62,000 nt of DNA from Branchiostoma floridae (taxonomy: Eukaryota; Chordata; Leptocardii; Amphioxiformes; Branchiostomatidae), in contig NC_049986.1 of NCBI RefSeq assembly GCF_000003815.2, positions 3,240,679 to 3,302,678 on the forward strand, in the 5' to 3' direction. Positions within the stretch are counted from its first letter, which is position 1; every line of letters begins with the position of its first letter. A program made the translations under genes and the position numbers. Of this stretch, positions 45,988 to 56,370 are shown in pieces. The notes under the pieces are model-generated. The model did no database searches and was not told the DNA's origin. It saw only the letters and a list, made by a program, of their open reading frames with translations.

Positions 45988-46955
45988 CAGGCAAGAGTTG
46001 CCTTGTTTCCTCACACCGCAGCCCCTTCAAGTAGAACATCTGTTTGCTGCGATATCATTTTTGTCAACCAGGGAACACTGAGATCGAGAAACATACAAAT
46101 CCAACCATTCTTTTGAGGCATGATGAATTTTATTAAAGATATGTCAGATATTCCGTTCATGAATATCATGTTAGATTTTCTATAACAGCTAAATGCTAAA
46201 ATCGACCGAGATTAGTCCAAGTTGACCCGGTACGGCATATTTATGAACCCCAAAAATATCTTGAGGAATTCCAGTTATTAGAAGGTCGACAAAAACGTGT
46301 CGTGTTTACATACTGATAAACGCTCTTAACTGCCTCTGGAGATGTACTCGTGTTAACTACATAGGTGCAATCTAACCTTACAGCACTGACAAACTTGCGA
46401 TTTCGACGACGATATTTTAAAAAAGAAGGTTAATTGTAAGTATATGACAGACAAGCGTACATGTTACCTACTCTAGAAAACAGTAAACAGTTCCAGTCCA
46501 TACCATGTAGCTTTGTTATCCACACTCAAATATCTAAAATCTACATTACTCTACACAACAAACTACAATGATATATCATTCTCACATCTAATATAAGGCC
46601 AGGTGAAAAATAAAAATACAAATTTTGTATGTTTAAGAATGGTTTATTTGCCATAAATCTTTCTAATGTCGAAAACAACACATTTCCTAGATTTCAACAC
46701 AAAGAACACACTGTTGTAGTGTCCACGTAGGTTAGGAAGATATGAATGCAATCAGACCATTACTAAAACATTAATATCTTTATATCTCTATAAACAGCCC
46801 AATCATCAAATTCTATAGCGTAGCACCGAACCTGCGTCATTCCCATATCTACGACCAAATTATTTTCTTGGCTTCTCTTTGCCAAACTATCATTGTCCTG
46901 CTTGCTTTTCCCCCTGGTGCCTTAAACCTTTAATTCGGTAGCTGTGAACTTCTAT
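45988..46955. repeat. 3' flank of ZNF-B, duplicate of 36.89-37.85 kb
   Basis: Matches the ZNF-A flank with moderate divergence (TTTTGAGGCATGATGAATTT, GTCGTGTTTACATACTGATAA, ATATCTAAAATCTA). No gene is seen. Confidence 0.75.
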
Positions 46956-46969
46956 CTATCGACTGTGGG

Positions 46970-47345
46970 TTTGCACGTGGCTTCGGAGATGGCCTGACTG
47001 ACAGAAGTTTTAAGTCTTACTGCATTCTTCACAAAGGTAGAGTTTCACCCTGGTAGCTGTAAGGTTTCGTCACACCGGTAGGGTTTCACCCTTAATCGTG
47101 CATGAAACCGCCACATCGGTTACTGTGAAGTTTAATCGCTGTGAGTTCGCTTGTGGCTCCAGAGATGGTCTGACTGACAGAAGTTCTAAGTCTTACTGCA
47201 TTCTTCACAAATGTAGGGTTTCACCCTGGTAGCTGTAAGGTTTCGTCACACCGGTAGGGTTTCACCCTTAATCGTGCATGAAACCGCCACATCGGTTGCT
47301 GTGAAGTTTAATCGCGGTGAGTTCGCTTTGCCTTGTGGCTCCGGA
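46970..47345 (-). pseudogene. Tandem decayed zinc-finger units downstream of ZNF-B
   Basis: Two copies of about 185 bp (46970-47155 and 47156-47345) share GGCTTCGGAGATGG/GGCTCCAGAGATGG, CTGACTGACAGAAGTT, TACTGCATTCTTCACAAA and TAGGGTTTCACCCTTAATCG. The CATTCTTCACA and GGGTTTCACC phrases are the antisense of finger and linker codons, so these are decayed finger repeats. Confidence 0.6.
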
Positions 47346-48227
47346 GATGGTCTGACTGAAAGGTTTAAGTCACGTACATGTGTCCTAAGTGTTATTACAT
47401 CCTTCACACTGTGAGTTCGAATGTGCCTCCGGAGATTACCTGAGGTACGGAAGCTCCTACTGCATTCTTTACACTGGTAGGGTTTCTCACCGGTATGAGT
47501 CATCACATGGCTCTTTAGTTTACCAAGCCGACTAAACTGCCTGCCGCCACTCCTCACATCTGTAAGGTTTCTCACCAGTGTGAGTCCGCATATGCGTCTT
47601 CAGACTACACATCTTACTGAACTGTTTGCTGCATTCATCGCACCTATAGGGCTTCTCACCGGTGTGAGTCCGCATGTGTATCTTCAGATTACCCAACACA
47701 CTGAACTGTTTGCTGCATTCATCGCACTTATAGGGCTTCTCTCCGGTATGTGTCCGCATGTGTATCTTCAGACCACCCAACACACTAAACTGTTTGCTGC
47801 ATTCTTCGCACTTATAGGGCTTCTCTCCGGTGTGAGTCCGTATATGACTCTTCAGATGATACATCCTACTAAACTGATTTCCGCACTCCTCACATTTGAA
47901 TGGTTTCTCATCAGTATGAGTTCTCACATGACTCTTCATATTGCCCTGGTCACTAAACTGTTTGCTACACTTATCACACTTATAAGGTATCTCACCGGTG
48001 TGGGTTCTCATATGTCTCTTCAGATTACAAAGCCAACTAAACTGTTTGCTGCACTTCCCACATCTTAACGGTCTCTTGCAAGTGTAAGAACGCATATGTC
48101 TCTTTAAGCCACTCAGTCGACGAAACTCCTTGCCGCACTCGCCACACTTGTGTGTACGCGAAAGATCCTCTCCACGTCCATTACTTCCCTTCTCTTTTTC
48201 TAGATGAGATACAGCCGGGGTCGCCAT
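47246..48227 (-). CDS. ZNF-B: C2H2 zinc-finger protein, frameshifted near its C-terminus
   Basis: The ATG is at 48227 (TATAACATGGCGACC). The first frame, to 47532, gives 231 residues: a degenerate first finger (last His is Tyr: HMRSY), then six sound fingers with TGEKPY linkers, and an eighth that breaks at EEWRQAV. One extra G in the eighth finger's second Cys codon region (about 47546-47550) shifts the frame. The other frame (47246-47575) continues as [17 protein letters not shown] and [19 protein letters not shown] before running into decayed repeats. It is a paralogue of ZNF-A, sharing N-terminal MATPAVS and flanks. A sequencing error cannot be excluded. Confidence 0.82.
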
Positions 48228-49559
48228 GTTATATAGGACACTGTGGAATGAAAATGAATGTCAACATTTAGGAAAATCCACTTAGCTGACAAGCACACGC
48301 AACTTTAAGTTGAGTTATGAAAATTACTGCTGCCTTCTTATACAGACGGACTTCTGATATGGTGTTCTGCATGATTGAAACCGCATTGCAATTATTAGTA
48401 CTGCAGATTTTTAGGAAAATTTGTGGTTGCAGTAGGTTCTAAAAGTTAGGTGTTTGGTGTTGTTGACAGGCAGTGAAAAGGGGTCAAAAGGTTTTGCCAT
48501 CTATCTTTTGATCCCGTATAACGTAGTTCTAGCTGCCGGAATATTATACCTTGTTTTGTCGTCAAATTACACTTTAGAGGCCGGGCAACCATGCCGATGT
48601 GAGTTTTTCATGTTCTAAAACTAGGGTTGGTGATTTTGACAGCAACTTTCTGCCCTGATACCCATTGTTAGGAATAGACCGTCTAAAAACAGAACTTTGC
48701 CCTGCAGCAGTTTGCGTACCGATAAAACAGGTTCGGAAGGTTCTGAATGATATTGAAACACCGCAGGGGGATTTGACAAACAGATCTGCATTAAGAGAAA
48801 AAAGTCAGAATTTCCAAACAAACATATGAAGCGAAGACAGTACATGTAGACTAAACGCCGAAATAATAGAATGCTTTATACAAAAGCTGTACAGGACAAA
48901 AATGATGATATATCTGATTACGTGTATTACCTACTATGTGTATATAGACACCTATATAGTGTCATACCAACTAAGTGACCCGATCAACCAGGCCTGCATG
49001 CGATCACTTACTATAACAGGCTCACTGTTGACAGCCTGTCAAATAATACTTTCCTCCTAAACATCTTGCTAGATGAAACACCAGTTGGCGCAGAAAAAAA
49101 ACATTTGATATCATAAGATTTAATTGTAGAATATAGCAAATGAACGTAAAAAATACATTGTAAGCCATTTTCGCCAAAAAAATATCAAAAAACGGTTACC
49201 ATGGCAACACGAACATCAATGCGATTAAGTCAGTGTGGCCTCAAAGTTCGCTGGCTATGAAGGGAAGAGAATAGTTCAATTTCCAGGAGAGTTTTGCCAC
49301 TATACTACTAGGGTTCATTGACCCGGGCAGCAGGGTGAAATTAGGGCAGGAGTCCACAATGATCCGTACCCTGTAATTAGTCGGTCTGGTGGAGGCTATT
49401 TTAGCTGGGTGTCATCTGCAAGATGGTTCATTGTATCATTTATGTCACATTATTACATTTCATTTATTCATTTCTTTATACGGACAAAAAGTATCTTTCA
49501 AATATACACAGTTTTGAACTTCATAGAGCAAACACAAAGATAAGAAAGAATCCATAGTC

Positions 49560-49766
49560 GCAAACTAACTGTAGAGGCCAGAAGATACTAAAATTACCCG
49601 TGACCAGAGCTTTTGTCCATTCTGCCCAAATGGGATCGAAGACGAAAGTCATTTTGTTATGGATTGTTTGCAATATAATGATAAACGCATTAAGCTGTTC
49701 ACATGCATTTCTGTCCGCTTTCTTGAAATAATTTGCTACACTCTGTTCGTTGGATAAATTCAACTA
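49560..49766 (+). pseudogene. LINE C-terminal CCHC relic
   Basis: The plus frame reads DTKITRDQSFCPFCPNGIED, then ESHFVMDCLQYNDKRIKLFT and stops at VG*. CPFC-x8-H-x4-C followed by a Tyr/Arg helix is the zinc-binding tail of many LINE ORF2 proteins. An upstream in-frame stop shows decay. The right palindrome arm keeps only the part after LFTC. Confidence 0.65.
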
Positions 49767-50499
49767 CATTCTGGCAGGCGATAACCCTTATTGCGTACAA
49801 ACAGACAAATATATCTACGAATGTTTATACCGTAGAACCAATAGTGCAAATGATATGCTAGACGAATATGTTGCCTTATTCATACATGTAGATATTCATA
49901 TAAATCTGTTTAGTTGTACTGGAAGAAGTTGTTATAGAGCTAACGAAACCTGTTTTCAGGTGTCCTTGGACACACAATACTCTCCTTGCGGAGACATTCA
50001 CACAAAAGATTACTAGTATTCAGGTCAACGTAAAATAGAAGTATCCTTCTTCAGTCCATTTTTGTGTAACGCATTAATTGTCTTAAATGCTACACAGGGA
50101 GTTTATATTAGGAAACGCCTACAACGTATAGTACAAGTTATCAACGTATTGTGGTCGAAGTCTAAGGTCTTCATTCTACGAAACACATAGATACTTTAAG
50201 GTCTTACCTGTGTTTCTACACGTAAAGTGGGACGACGATTCTGGCAGCTTGAGCTTTGTCCTTCCGTCTTATATATTATCGGTGTGGGGATACATAATAT
50301 GGGTCAAAGTTCATGTTGTACGCCTGATTACCTCAATTTATCTTTTCTCGCCAGGCAAGAATGCAAATGTTTAGCCATTGGTGACGGGATTCAATATAGT
50401 TGGGGGTCTGCATGGTCTTTCACGTAAGGCGTAGGCAGCACCTACAGGAGAGCATAACCCTGGCTAGGGATAGATGAACCTGGAGGCAACTCTCGATCT

Positions 50500-50575
50500 T
50501 CATGTCTACCTTGTCCCCCAAACGACCTGGAGGTCAAGGGACTAGGTAGGTAGGTAGGTAGGTAGGCAGCCCATT
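50500..50575. repeat. (GGTA)n-containing dispersed repeat
   Basis: CTTGTCCCCCAAACGACCTGG..GACTAGGTAGGTAGGTAGG here matches, inverted, TACCTACCTAGTCC..CCAGGTGGTTGGGGGACAAGG at about 2030-2083. Confidence 0.7.
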
Positions 50576-51039
50576 TCTATTTCCCGTAATTGGCATACCT
50601 GAATATGAGTGTAGGTACGCACCACTAGACTTCGCTGATATCAACTGCGGTAAGATCGGGTTGATATAAAATACGGATGGTCAAAAGATCAGATCTCCCA
50701 ACACCTGCAGCTGGAGACTGCCGAAGGCGTGGAGTAAGGACTGGTCCAAAGTAGCTACAGGTGTGTCTAAAGACCTGGTGGATTTTATTAACAGGGCCGG
50801 GATGATATGAAAATTTTGAAATTAAAATCGTGAAATCGGGACCTTAATCAGTCATTCTGTTCTTAACGTGTGACAAAACAACTGACATTTGCACTTTGGT
50901 GCATTTATGTAACCATGTCCTACTTGGTCACTGAACCATGCTACTTGGGCAGCAATTTTTCTCCATTGTCTGCTGACCTTTCAAAATATATAGTGCCCAC
51001 TAAACTGGTTATTGTGGTCGTTGTCTGCTGAAAACGCGT

Positions 51040-51236
51040 TTAAGGGTCTGCATGGGGGTCAACGATTTACGCTAAAGTCAGAAGAAGTTCCCCCTAAGTA
51101 TTACGCTAAGTCAAGGAAAGCAATTACGCTAAATTTGGTCGCCTAGCTACGAATTACGCAGATAAGATGATTTCCCTACGAATTACGGGTAATAGAAAAA
51201 GGCTGCCTAGTACGTAAAAGACCATGCAGACCCCAA
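51040..51236. mobile_element. Short MITE with GGTCTGCATGG ends
   Basis: GGGTCTGCATGG at 51045 pairs with CCATGCAGACCC at 51223-51234. The interior has repeated (A)ATTACGCTAA and CGAATTACG blocks. One end (GGGGTCTGCATGG) is also present at 50404 in the left palindrome arm. Confidence 0.7.
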
Positions 51237-51308
51237 ATATATCGAATCCCGTCACCAATGGCTACACATTTGCATACTTGCTTGGCAAGAAAAAATAAAT
51301 TGTGTGGC

Positions 51309-51375
51309 GCATTCCATTATGCGTTTAGGGGACATGGTTCAACGGAGTCTGAGTATGTGGCTGTAAAGTTGGTGT
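51309..51375. repeat. Dispersed repeat, second copy at 60760-60826
   Basis: CATTATGCGTTT(A/G)GGGGACATGGTTCAACGG.. and the following GAGTCTGAGTATGTGGCTGTA are nearly identical at both places; each lies within about 150 bp of a large N gap. Confidence 0.85.
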
Positions 51376-51434
51376 GATATAACAGCTATATAGATATCAT
51401 AAATACCGATACAGTGCACAAATCCTGACAAAAC

Positions 51435-51640
51435 NNNNNNNNNNNNNNNNNNNNNNNNNNNNNNNNNNNNNNNNNNNNNNNNNNNNNNNNNNNNNNNNNN
51501 NNNNNNNNNNNNNNNNNNNNNNNNNNNNNNNNNNNNNNNNNNNNNNNNNNNNNNNNNNNNNNNNNNNNNNNNNNNNNNNNNNNNNNNNNNNNNNNNNNNN
51601 NNNNNNNNNNNNNNNNNNNNNNNNNNNNNNNNNNNNNNNN
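51435..51640. other. Assembly gap (206 N)
   Basis: Inside the right arm of the palindrome. Confidence 1.
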
Positions 51641-52846
51641 ATGAAGACATTTGACTTGGACCACAATACGTTGATAATTTGTGGGCGTTTCCTAATATAA
51701 ACTTCTAATACTTCTTTTTTTCGTTGACCTAAAAACTAGTAATCTTTTGTGTGAATGTGTTAGGTTATTGTGTGTCCAGGGACACCTGAAAACAGGTCAC
51801 AACCTGATTGTTATGTGTAATAAGATGTAACAAATCAAGGAATAAATAGCGAAATTTTTGTTAACACGACAAAAGTACAACTACTTTAGTAAGGTCTATA
51901 AAAATTAAAATTCTACACTATTGTTTCTACGGTACAGACATTCGTGGATATATTTGCCTACTTGTGCACAGTAAGGGTTATCGCCTCCCAGATTGTAGTT
52001 GAATTTATCTATCTATCAGATAGTAGCAAATTCTTTAGAATTTTCTTTAGAGCAAGCGGACAGAAATCTACATGTGAACAGTTCTCTTAATGCAAACCAG
52101 TGTGTCTAATTCCCCTGGGACGTTTTGTTACAAAACAGAACCTTCCGAACCTGTTTTGTCGGTACGCAAACACCTGCAGGGCAAATTTCGGTATTTAGAC
52201 TGCCTGCCTATTCTTAACAATGGGAATCATGGCAGAAATATTCTGTCAAAAATCACCTACCTACGAGTTTTAGAACATAAAAAAACTCACATTGGCATGG
52301 TTGTCCGGCCTATAATGTGTAATTTGACGACAAAACAAGGGGGGAAAATACGGCATAATTACGTTATACGGGATCATAACCCTTTGACCCCTTTTCACTG
52401 CCTGTAAACAACACCAAACACCTCATTTTTAGAACCTACTGCAACCACAAACATTGCTAAAAATCAGTTTCTTCAACACAATAAATAGGTTACAACCCTT
52501 AACTGTAATATTCACCTCCAAAATCCAAACATATCCAAAGAAAAAAATTCTACAGGCACTTTTGCCAAGGGTACCTAATCATTTTTAAAGTAGGCCATCT
52601 GCGCGTGTCCGGAAATACCCAAATTTCCCCTCCAACTGGCTATTGTGGTTAATGTATTTGCTTTAGTGCCTGGATTATGTAAATTACAGAAAATCAGCGG
52701 TCGAGGAACATGTTATTGGCAGGTTATATGTAATACAGCAGGTATAGTTTTTTTTTCAGTCGATAAGCTAAAACTTTCATCTTGTCGCATCGTGGTAATT
52801 AGTTGGTTCTTTTCTTTAGTCTTGCAGCATCTCGAGTTTGACCAAC

Positions 52847-53926
52847 ATGGCGACCACAGCCGGATCTCATCTAAAACAAATGGAGGGAGAGGAGGGACAT
52901 GATTCTCCCCGTACCCACAAGTGCAGCTATTGTGAGAAGGAGTTTCCCTTCAAAGGTAGCCTGGATCTTCACCTGCGAACTCACACTGGTGAGAGACCAT
53001 ACCAGTGTGGAGAATGCGGGAAACGGTTTATTCAGCTATGTAATCTGAAAGACCACATGAGAACTCACACCGGTGAGAGACCGTACGAGTGTGAATATTG
53101 CAACAAGTGCTACAGTCGGTCAGCTCATCTGAAGGCTCACATGCGGACTCACACAGGGGAAAAACCGTACAGGTGTGAGGCATGCTACAAGCAGTTCAGT
53201 AGGCTTGGTACCCTGAAAATACATATAAGAAATCACACGGGTGAGAAACCGTATAGATGTGAGGAATGCAGCAAGCAGTTCAGTAAGCTTGGTACCCTGA
53301 AAATACATATGCATACTCACACTGGTGAGAGACCATACCAGTGTGATTATTGCGGGAAACGGTTTAGTCAACGATCTAATGTGGAGGACCACATGAGGAC
53401 TCACACCGGTGAGAGACCGTACGAGTGTGAATATTGCAACAAGCGCTTCAGTCAGGCAGCTCATCTGAAGGCGCACGTGCGGACTCACACAGGGGAAACC
53501 CCATACAGGTGTGAGGCATGCTGCAAGCAGTTCAGTAGACTTGGTATCCTAAAAAATCACATGAGAACTCACACGGATGAGAAACCGTACACATGTGAGG
53601 AGTGCAGCAAGCAGTTCATTGAACTGTCTAGTCTAAAGAAACACATGCGGACTCATACAGGTGAGAAACCGTACATATGTGAGGAGTGCAGCAAGCAGTT
53701 CAGTGACCCGAGTCATCTAAAAGTACACATGCGGACTCACACAGGGGAAAAGCCCTACACGTGTGAGGAGTGCGGCAAACAGTTCATTCAGTTGTCTAAT
53801 TTGAAGAGTCATATGCGGACTCACACTGGCGAGACGCCATACACGTGTAAGGAGTGTAACAAAAGCTTTCGTCATTCACGTAGTCTTCGTTGGCACATGA
53901 AAACTCACATCGGTGAAAATCTGTGA
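52847..53926 (+). CDS. ZNF-C: intact C2H2 zinc-finger protein with 12 fingers
   Basis: The first true ATG is at 52847 (ACCAACATGGCGACC); the frame is open to the TGA at 53924-53926 (359 aa). A 25-residue leader without a known domain precedes twelve C2H2 fingers with TGEKPY/TGERPY linkers, from HKCSYCEKEF to YTCKECNKSF. Fingers 2-4 and 6-8 are internal duplicates (QCGECGKRF/QCDYCGKRF, ECEYCNK, RCEACxKQFSRLG). The last finger is followed by KTHIGENL-stop, a natural-looking end. It likely binds DNA in the nucleus; specificity is unknown. CTTGCAG ends at 52828, so the coding exon begins there and a 5' UTR exon lies upstream, in or beyond the palindrome. It is divergent to ZNF-B and, unlike the other two copies, has no lesion. 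Confidence 0.92.
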   Translation: MATTAGSHLKQMEGEEGHDSPRTHKCSYCEKEFPFKGSLDLHLRTHTGERPYQCGECGKRFIQLCNLKDHMRTHTGERPYECEYCNKCYSRSAHLKAHMRTHTGEKPYRCEACYKQFSRLGTLKIHIRNHTGEKPYRCEECSKQFSKLGTLKIHMHTHTGERPYQCDYCGKRFSQRSNVEDHMRTHTGERPYECEYCNKRFSQAAHLKAHVRTHTGETPYRCEACCKQFSRLGILKNHMRTHTDEKPYTCEECSKQFIELSSLKKHMRTHTGEKPYICEECSKQFSDPSHLKVHMRTHTGEKPYTCEECGKQFIQLSNLKSHMRTHTGETPYTCKECNKSFRHSRSLRWHMKTHIGENL

Positions 53927-54100
53927 ATAACTGTGTGACGACAACATGTACATATTCTTACACATTAGAAAAAAAATACATCATAAGCTCGATTAATCTT
54001 TTTTTCGTTACAAAGTTTAAGGTAGGCAATGATTTACCGCTACTTAATTCAGCCGTGTACTCACAACATGCCTCCACTGTCAAAAAATAACGAGAACTGA

Positions 54101-54106
54101 ATTAAA
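54101..54106 (+). terminator. Possible poly(A) signal of ZNF-C
   Basis: ATTAAA 175 bp after the stop codon; the usual alternative hexamer. Position plausible, otherwise weak. Confidence 0.3.
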
Positions 54107-54187
54107 GCATAGTAGTTACTATCGTCACGTCTCGTACTTGATTGAAACTAGATTCGTTGTTAAAAAACGACCGTAGAATGTGTTCTA

Positions 54188-54485
54188 GGTTTGGAATAGA
54201 GTAGTGCTATACGTGAGAAAATTTTAAAGCAGTTGTTAAGGTACCCCCCCCCCCAAAGAGTTAGTGAACCAGCCCCGGTTCAGATAAAAGTATAGGTGAT
54301 GTAGGAAGTATTAACCGACATATGTTAGAAGATAAAACTGATGTTTATTTTCCTGGGGGAGGTGTTGTGAGTTTAGAGTAGAGTAATGCTATACACTATG
54401 CTAGTGTAATACTGAGAAAAGCAGTTGGTAAGGTATTAATATTGCCCCCAAAGGTTAGTGAACCAGCCCCGGTTTAGAGAGGGGA
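54188..54485. repeat. Tandem repeat of ~181 bp period
   Basis: GGAATAGAGTAGTGCTATAC..AGTTAGTGAACCAGCCCCGGTTCAG (54192-54287) recurs as AGAGTAGAGTAATGCTATAC..GGTTAGTGAACCAGCCCCGGTTTAG (54373-54477). Confidence 0.85.
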
Positions 54486-55855
54486 TAAACTGGGGGAAAG
54501 TAGGTCAGACAGAGTCTGGATTGGAGATACAGATGAGAGAGACTGGACAGATCTTGAAGAGAAGTGGCAAATAAAATCATTGTGGACTGCACGTATCGTC
54601 TCGGCTTCATCTAATCTAATGAACCCATAATACGTACAAAGTACTGAGTCGCCAATTGCCAACCGTCGCTGATTACTAGTAGTAGTAGTAGATGCCCAGT
54701 AGACAGCACGGAAAACAGAAAACGGCTGATTAATGCTATTATATTAAAGAAGTGAAACTTGTACAAAATATATCGTTAATGCTAATTCTCATGGTCAACA
54801 CTAATGACGAGGAGGCTTTTCAGGAAGCCACGCCCTCTGTGCGCCACTTACGGTTCAAATCTCCAAACAGATCAGACGGTGGATTCAGAGTTCGAACTTT
54901 TTTGTCTGTAACCGGAGGGTAACCTCCGGCGATAGACCTAAGTGTAACGCGCGTTCGTATTTGTATCTGTATGTTCCCGTTGTTGCATTCGTATGTGGTT
55001 TGGCAAGTCCCCTGCACTGAGTTGAAGGATGGTGCACGTTGTTGTTTTTTCGCGGCAGTTGTTTTATTATGGCTGCAATATCAATGTCAAAATTCACCCC
55101 TACCCTTTCCAGTATAGTGGTCCAGGTATTTGATCTGATTGAGCGTTAAGCCATGAGGTAATTGGAGTATTGAGGTTGGTTTGACATAGCATACTGTTAA
55201 CATTTTTCGGGTTGACAGTCATATGCATTTTATGGTTAGAACGTGTTTGACCCTTGGGATCGTGTTTTTTTTTCGCGGTAGCTGTTTTCATTATCGATGT
55301 AATAATTTGAGAAAATCACCCTATTCCCTGGTATTTAGAACAGCTGACCTATAGGCCGTGTAGTTGGTTAATTATTTCTCTCGGAGCAGATATCGGGTTA
55401 TGTGCATGTCGTGTTGTCAGCTGTTCACAGCTATCACTGTCCCGGCTGTTAATTTTGGGGCAACTTTTAAAATGGTGTGCGTCTCAGGTATCCATTGTCA
55501 AGCTGTGTGGTTGTTTGCATTTGGTGTCGTTCGATTCTTCGTCGTTCGAATGATACGCTGATTTTGCTACTGATGCGTACAGGATTGTGTTTAAGATTTG
55601 GCAGTGATAGATATGTTAGCTTTCAACCCTCAAACCACCGTATGGGGTCAAAACTGACCCCAGGCGTACGTGTATATTTATATGTGCCATTACGACATTT
55701 CTTGTTGAAAACAAATTTCCTCCCATGAGTTTGTATATATGTCTTATAACTTCTCATACGTTTTTACAGAGATTGGCTCACTGTTGATTAAGTTATCATA
55801 AAAAGTTTATGTATGGTCAAGTAATATTAAAACTGACCACAGCATATTTTAAACA
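54486..55855. other. Region without recognised gene
   Basis: Two related stretches (55034-55110 and 55262-55335, TTTTTTCGCGG(C/T)AG(T/C)TGTTTT..AAAATCACCC) suggest another old duplication. No convincing ORF. Confidence 0.45.
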
Positions 55856-55857
55856 AA

Positions 55858-56370
55858 CTTTTTTTTTTATTCAAACATTTAAACAGAAATACAGAGTGAC
55901 AAAAGGGGGCGCACTCAAGTGCAAGACTTATTTTGACGCTACCCCTTACATAAAAAAGCATACATATTTTACAGAGAGAAATCAAGTACAAATGAAAAGC
56001 ATTGGAAAATCACATCAGACAGAAAATAATACATTGTTCTTAATATAACAAGAAAGGATAAGCGCAAGTCCAGTTTCCCACCCACTGATGAAATAATTGG
56101 ACACATTACAAAAAATGCTAGGAAAACTGTGTTTTAAAAACGCTTAGTTGTAGTGATGAAGTTTTGGGTTGTTAATAGAATATTGGAGTTGACAACAGAT
56201 GAATGTAAAGGACTACCACGGAGTAAAAGGGAAACTTTAGCGTTGTCCGATAGTGATGAGAGGTTAAGGGTGTGTCCTAAGAGCCTGGAGAGTTTGCCGA
56301 GGAGGGTTGAGCGTTGGGCATTGTACATAGGGCAGTGGAGTAAGAAATTCAGCACTGTTGTCGTTATCCT
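55858..56370 (-). pseudogene. LINE 3'-end relic, minus strand, poly-A end
   Basis: Minus-strand translation gives VLNFLLHCPMYNAQRSTLL.. followed by LSDNAKVSLLLRG and NFITTTKRF-stop at 56134. This is the HFLLxCPxYxxxR helix and C-terminus of a LINE ORF2. The 3' side ends in a T-run on the plus strand at 55859-55870, i.e. a poly-A tail. The 5' truncation falls near 56365, inside or beside the plus-strand IQPYAVxY relic. Confidence 0.7.

Larger units (their letters stand above)
48403..52468. repeat. 4 kb palindrome of shared upstream DNA between ZNF-B and ZNF-C
   Basis: The left arm (about 48403-50435) and right arm (about 51190-52468) are reverse complements. Matching pairs include GGTTGCAGTAGGTTCTAAAA/TTTTAGAACCTACTGCAACC, AACAGGTTCGGAAGGTTCTG/CAGAACCTTCCGAACCTGTT, GGCGATAACCCTTA/TAAGGGTTATCGCC, AGGTGTCC-TGGACACACAAT and ACGGGATTC/GAATCCCGT. 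The left arm has about 890 bp more (48796-49686). The right arm contains a 206-N gap. The central spacer of about 750 bp is unique apart from a MITE end. Confidence 0.88.

Noticed and set aside
48796-49686. hAT transposon insertion
   Set aside because: An 8-bp direct repeat is present but no terminal inverted repeats, and a LINE frame continues across the right junction.
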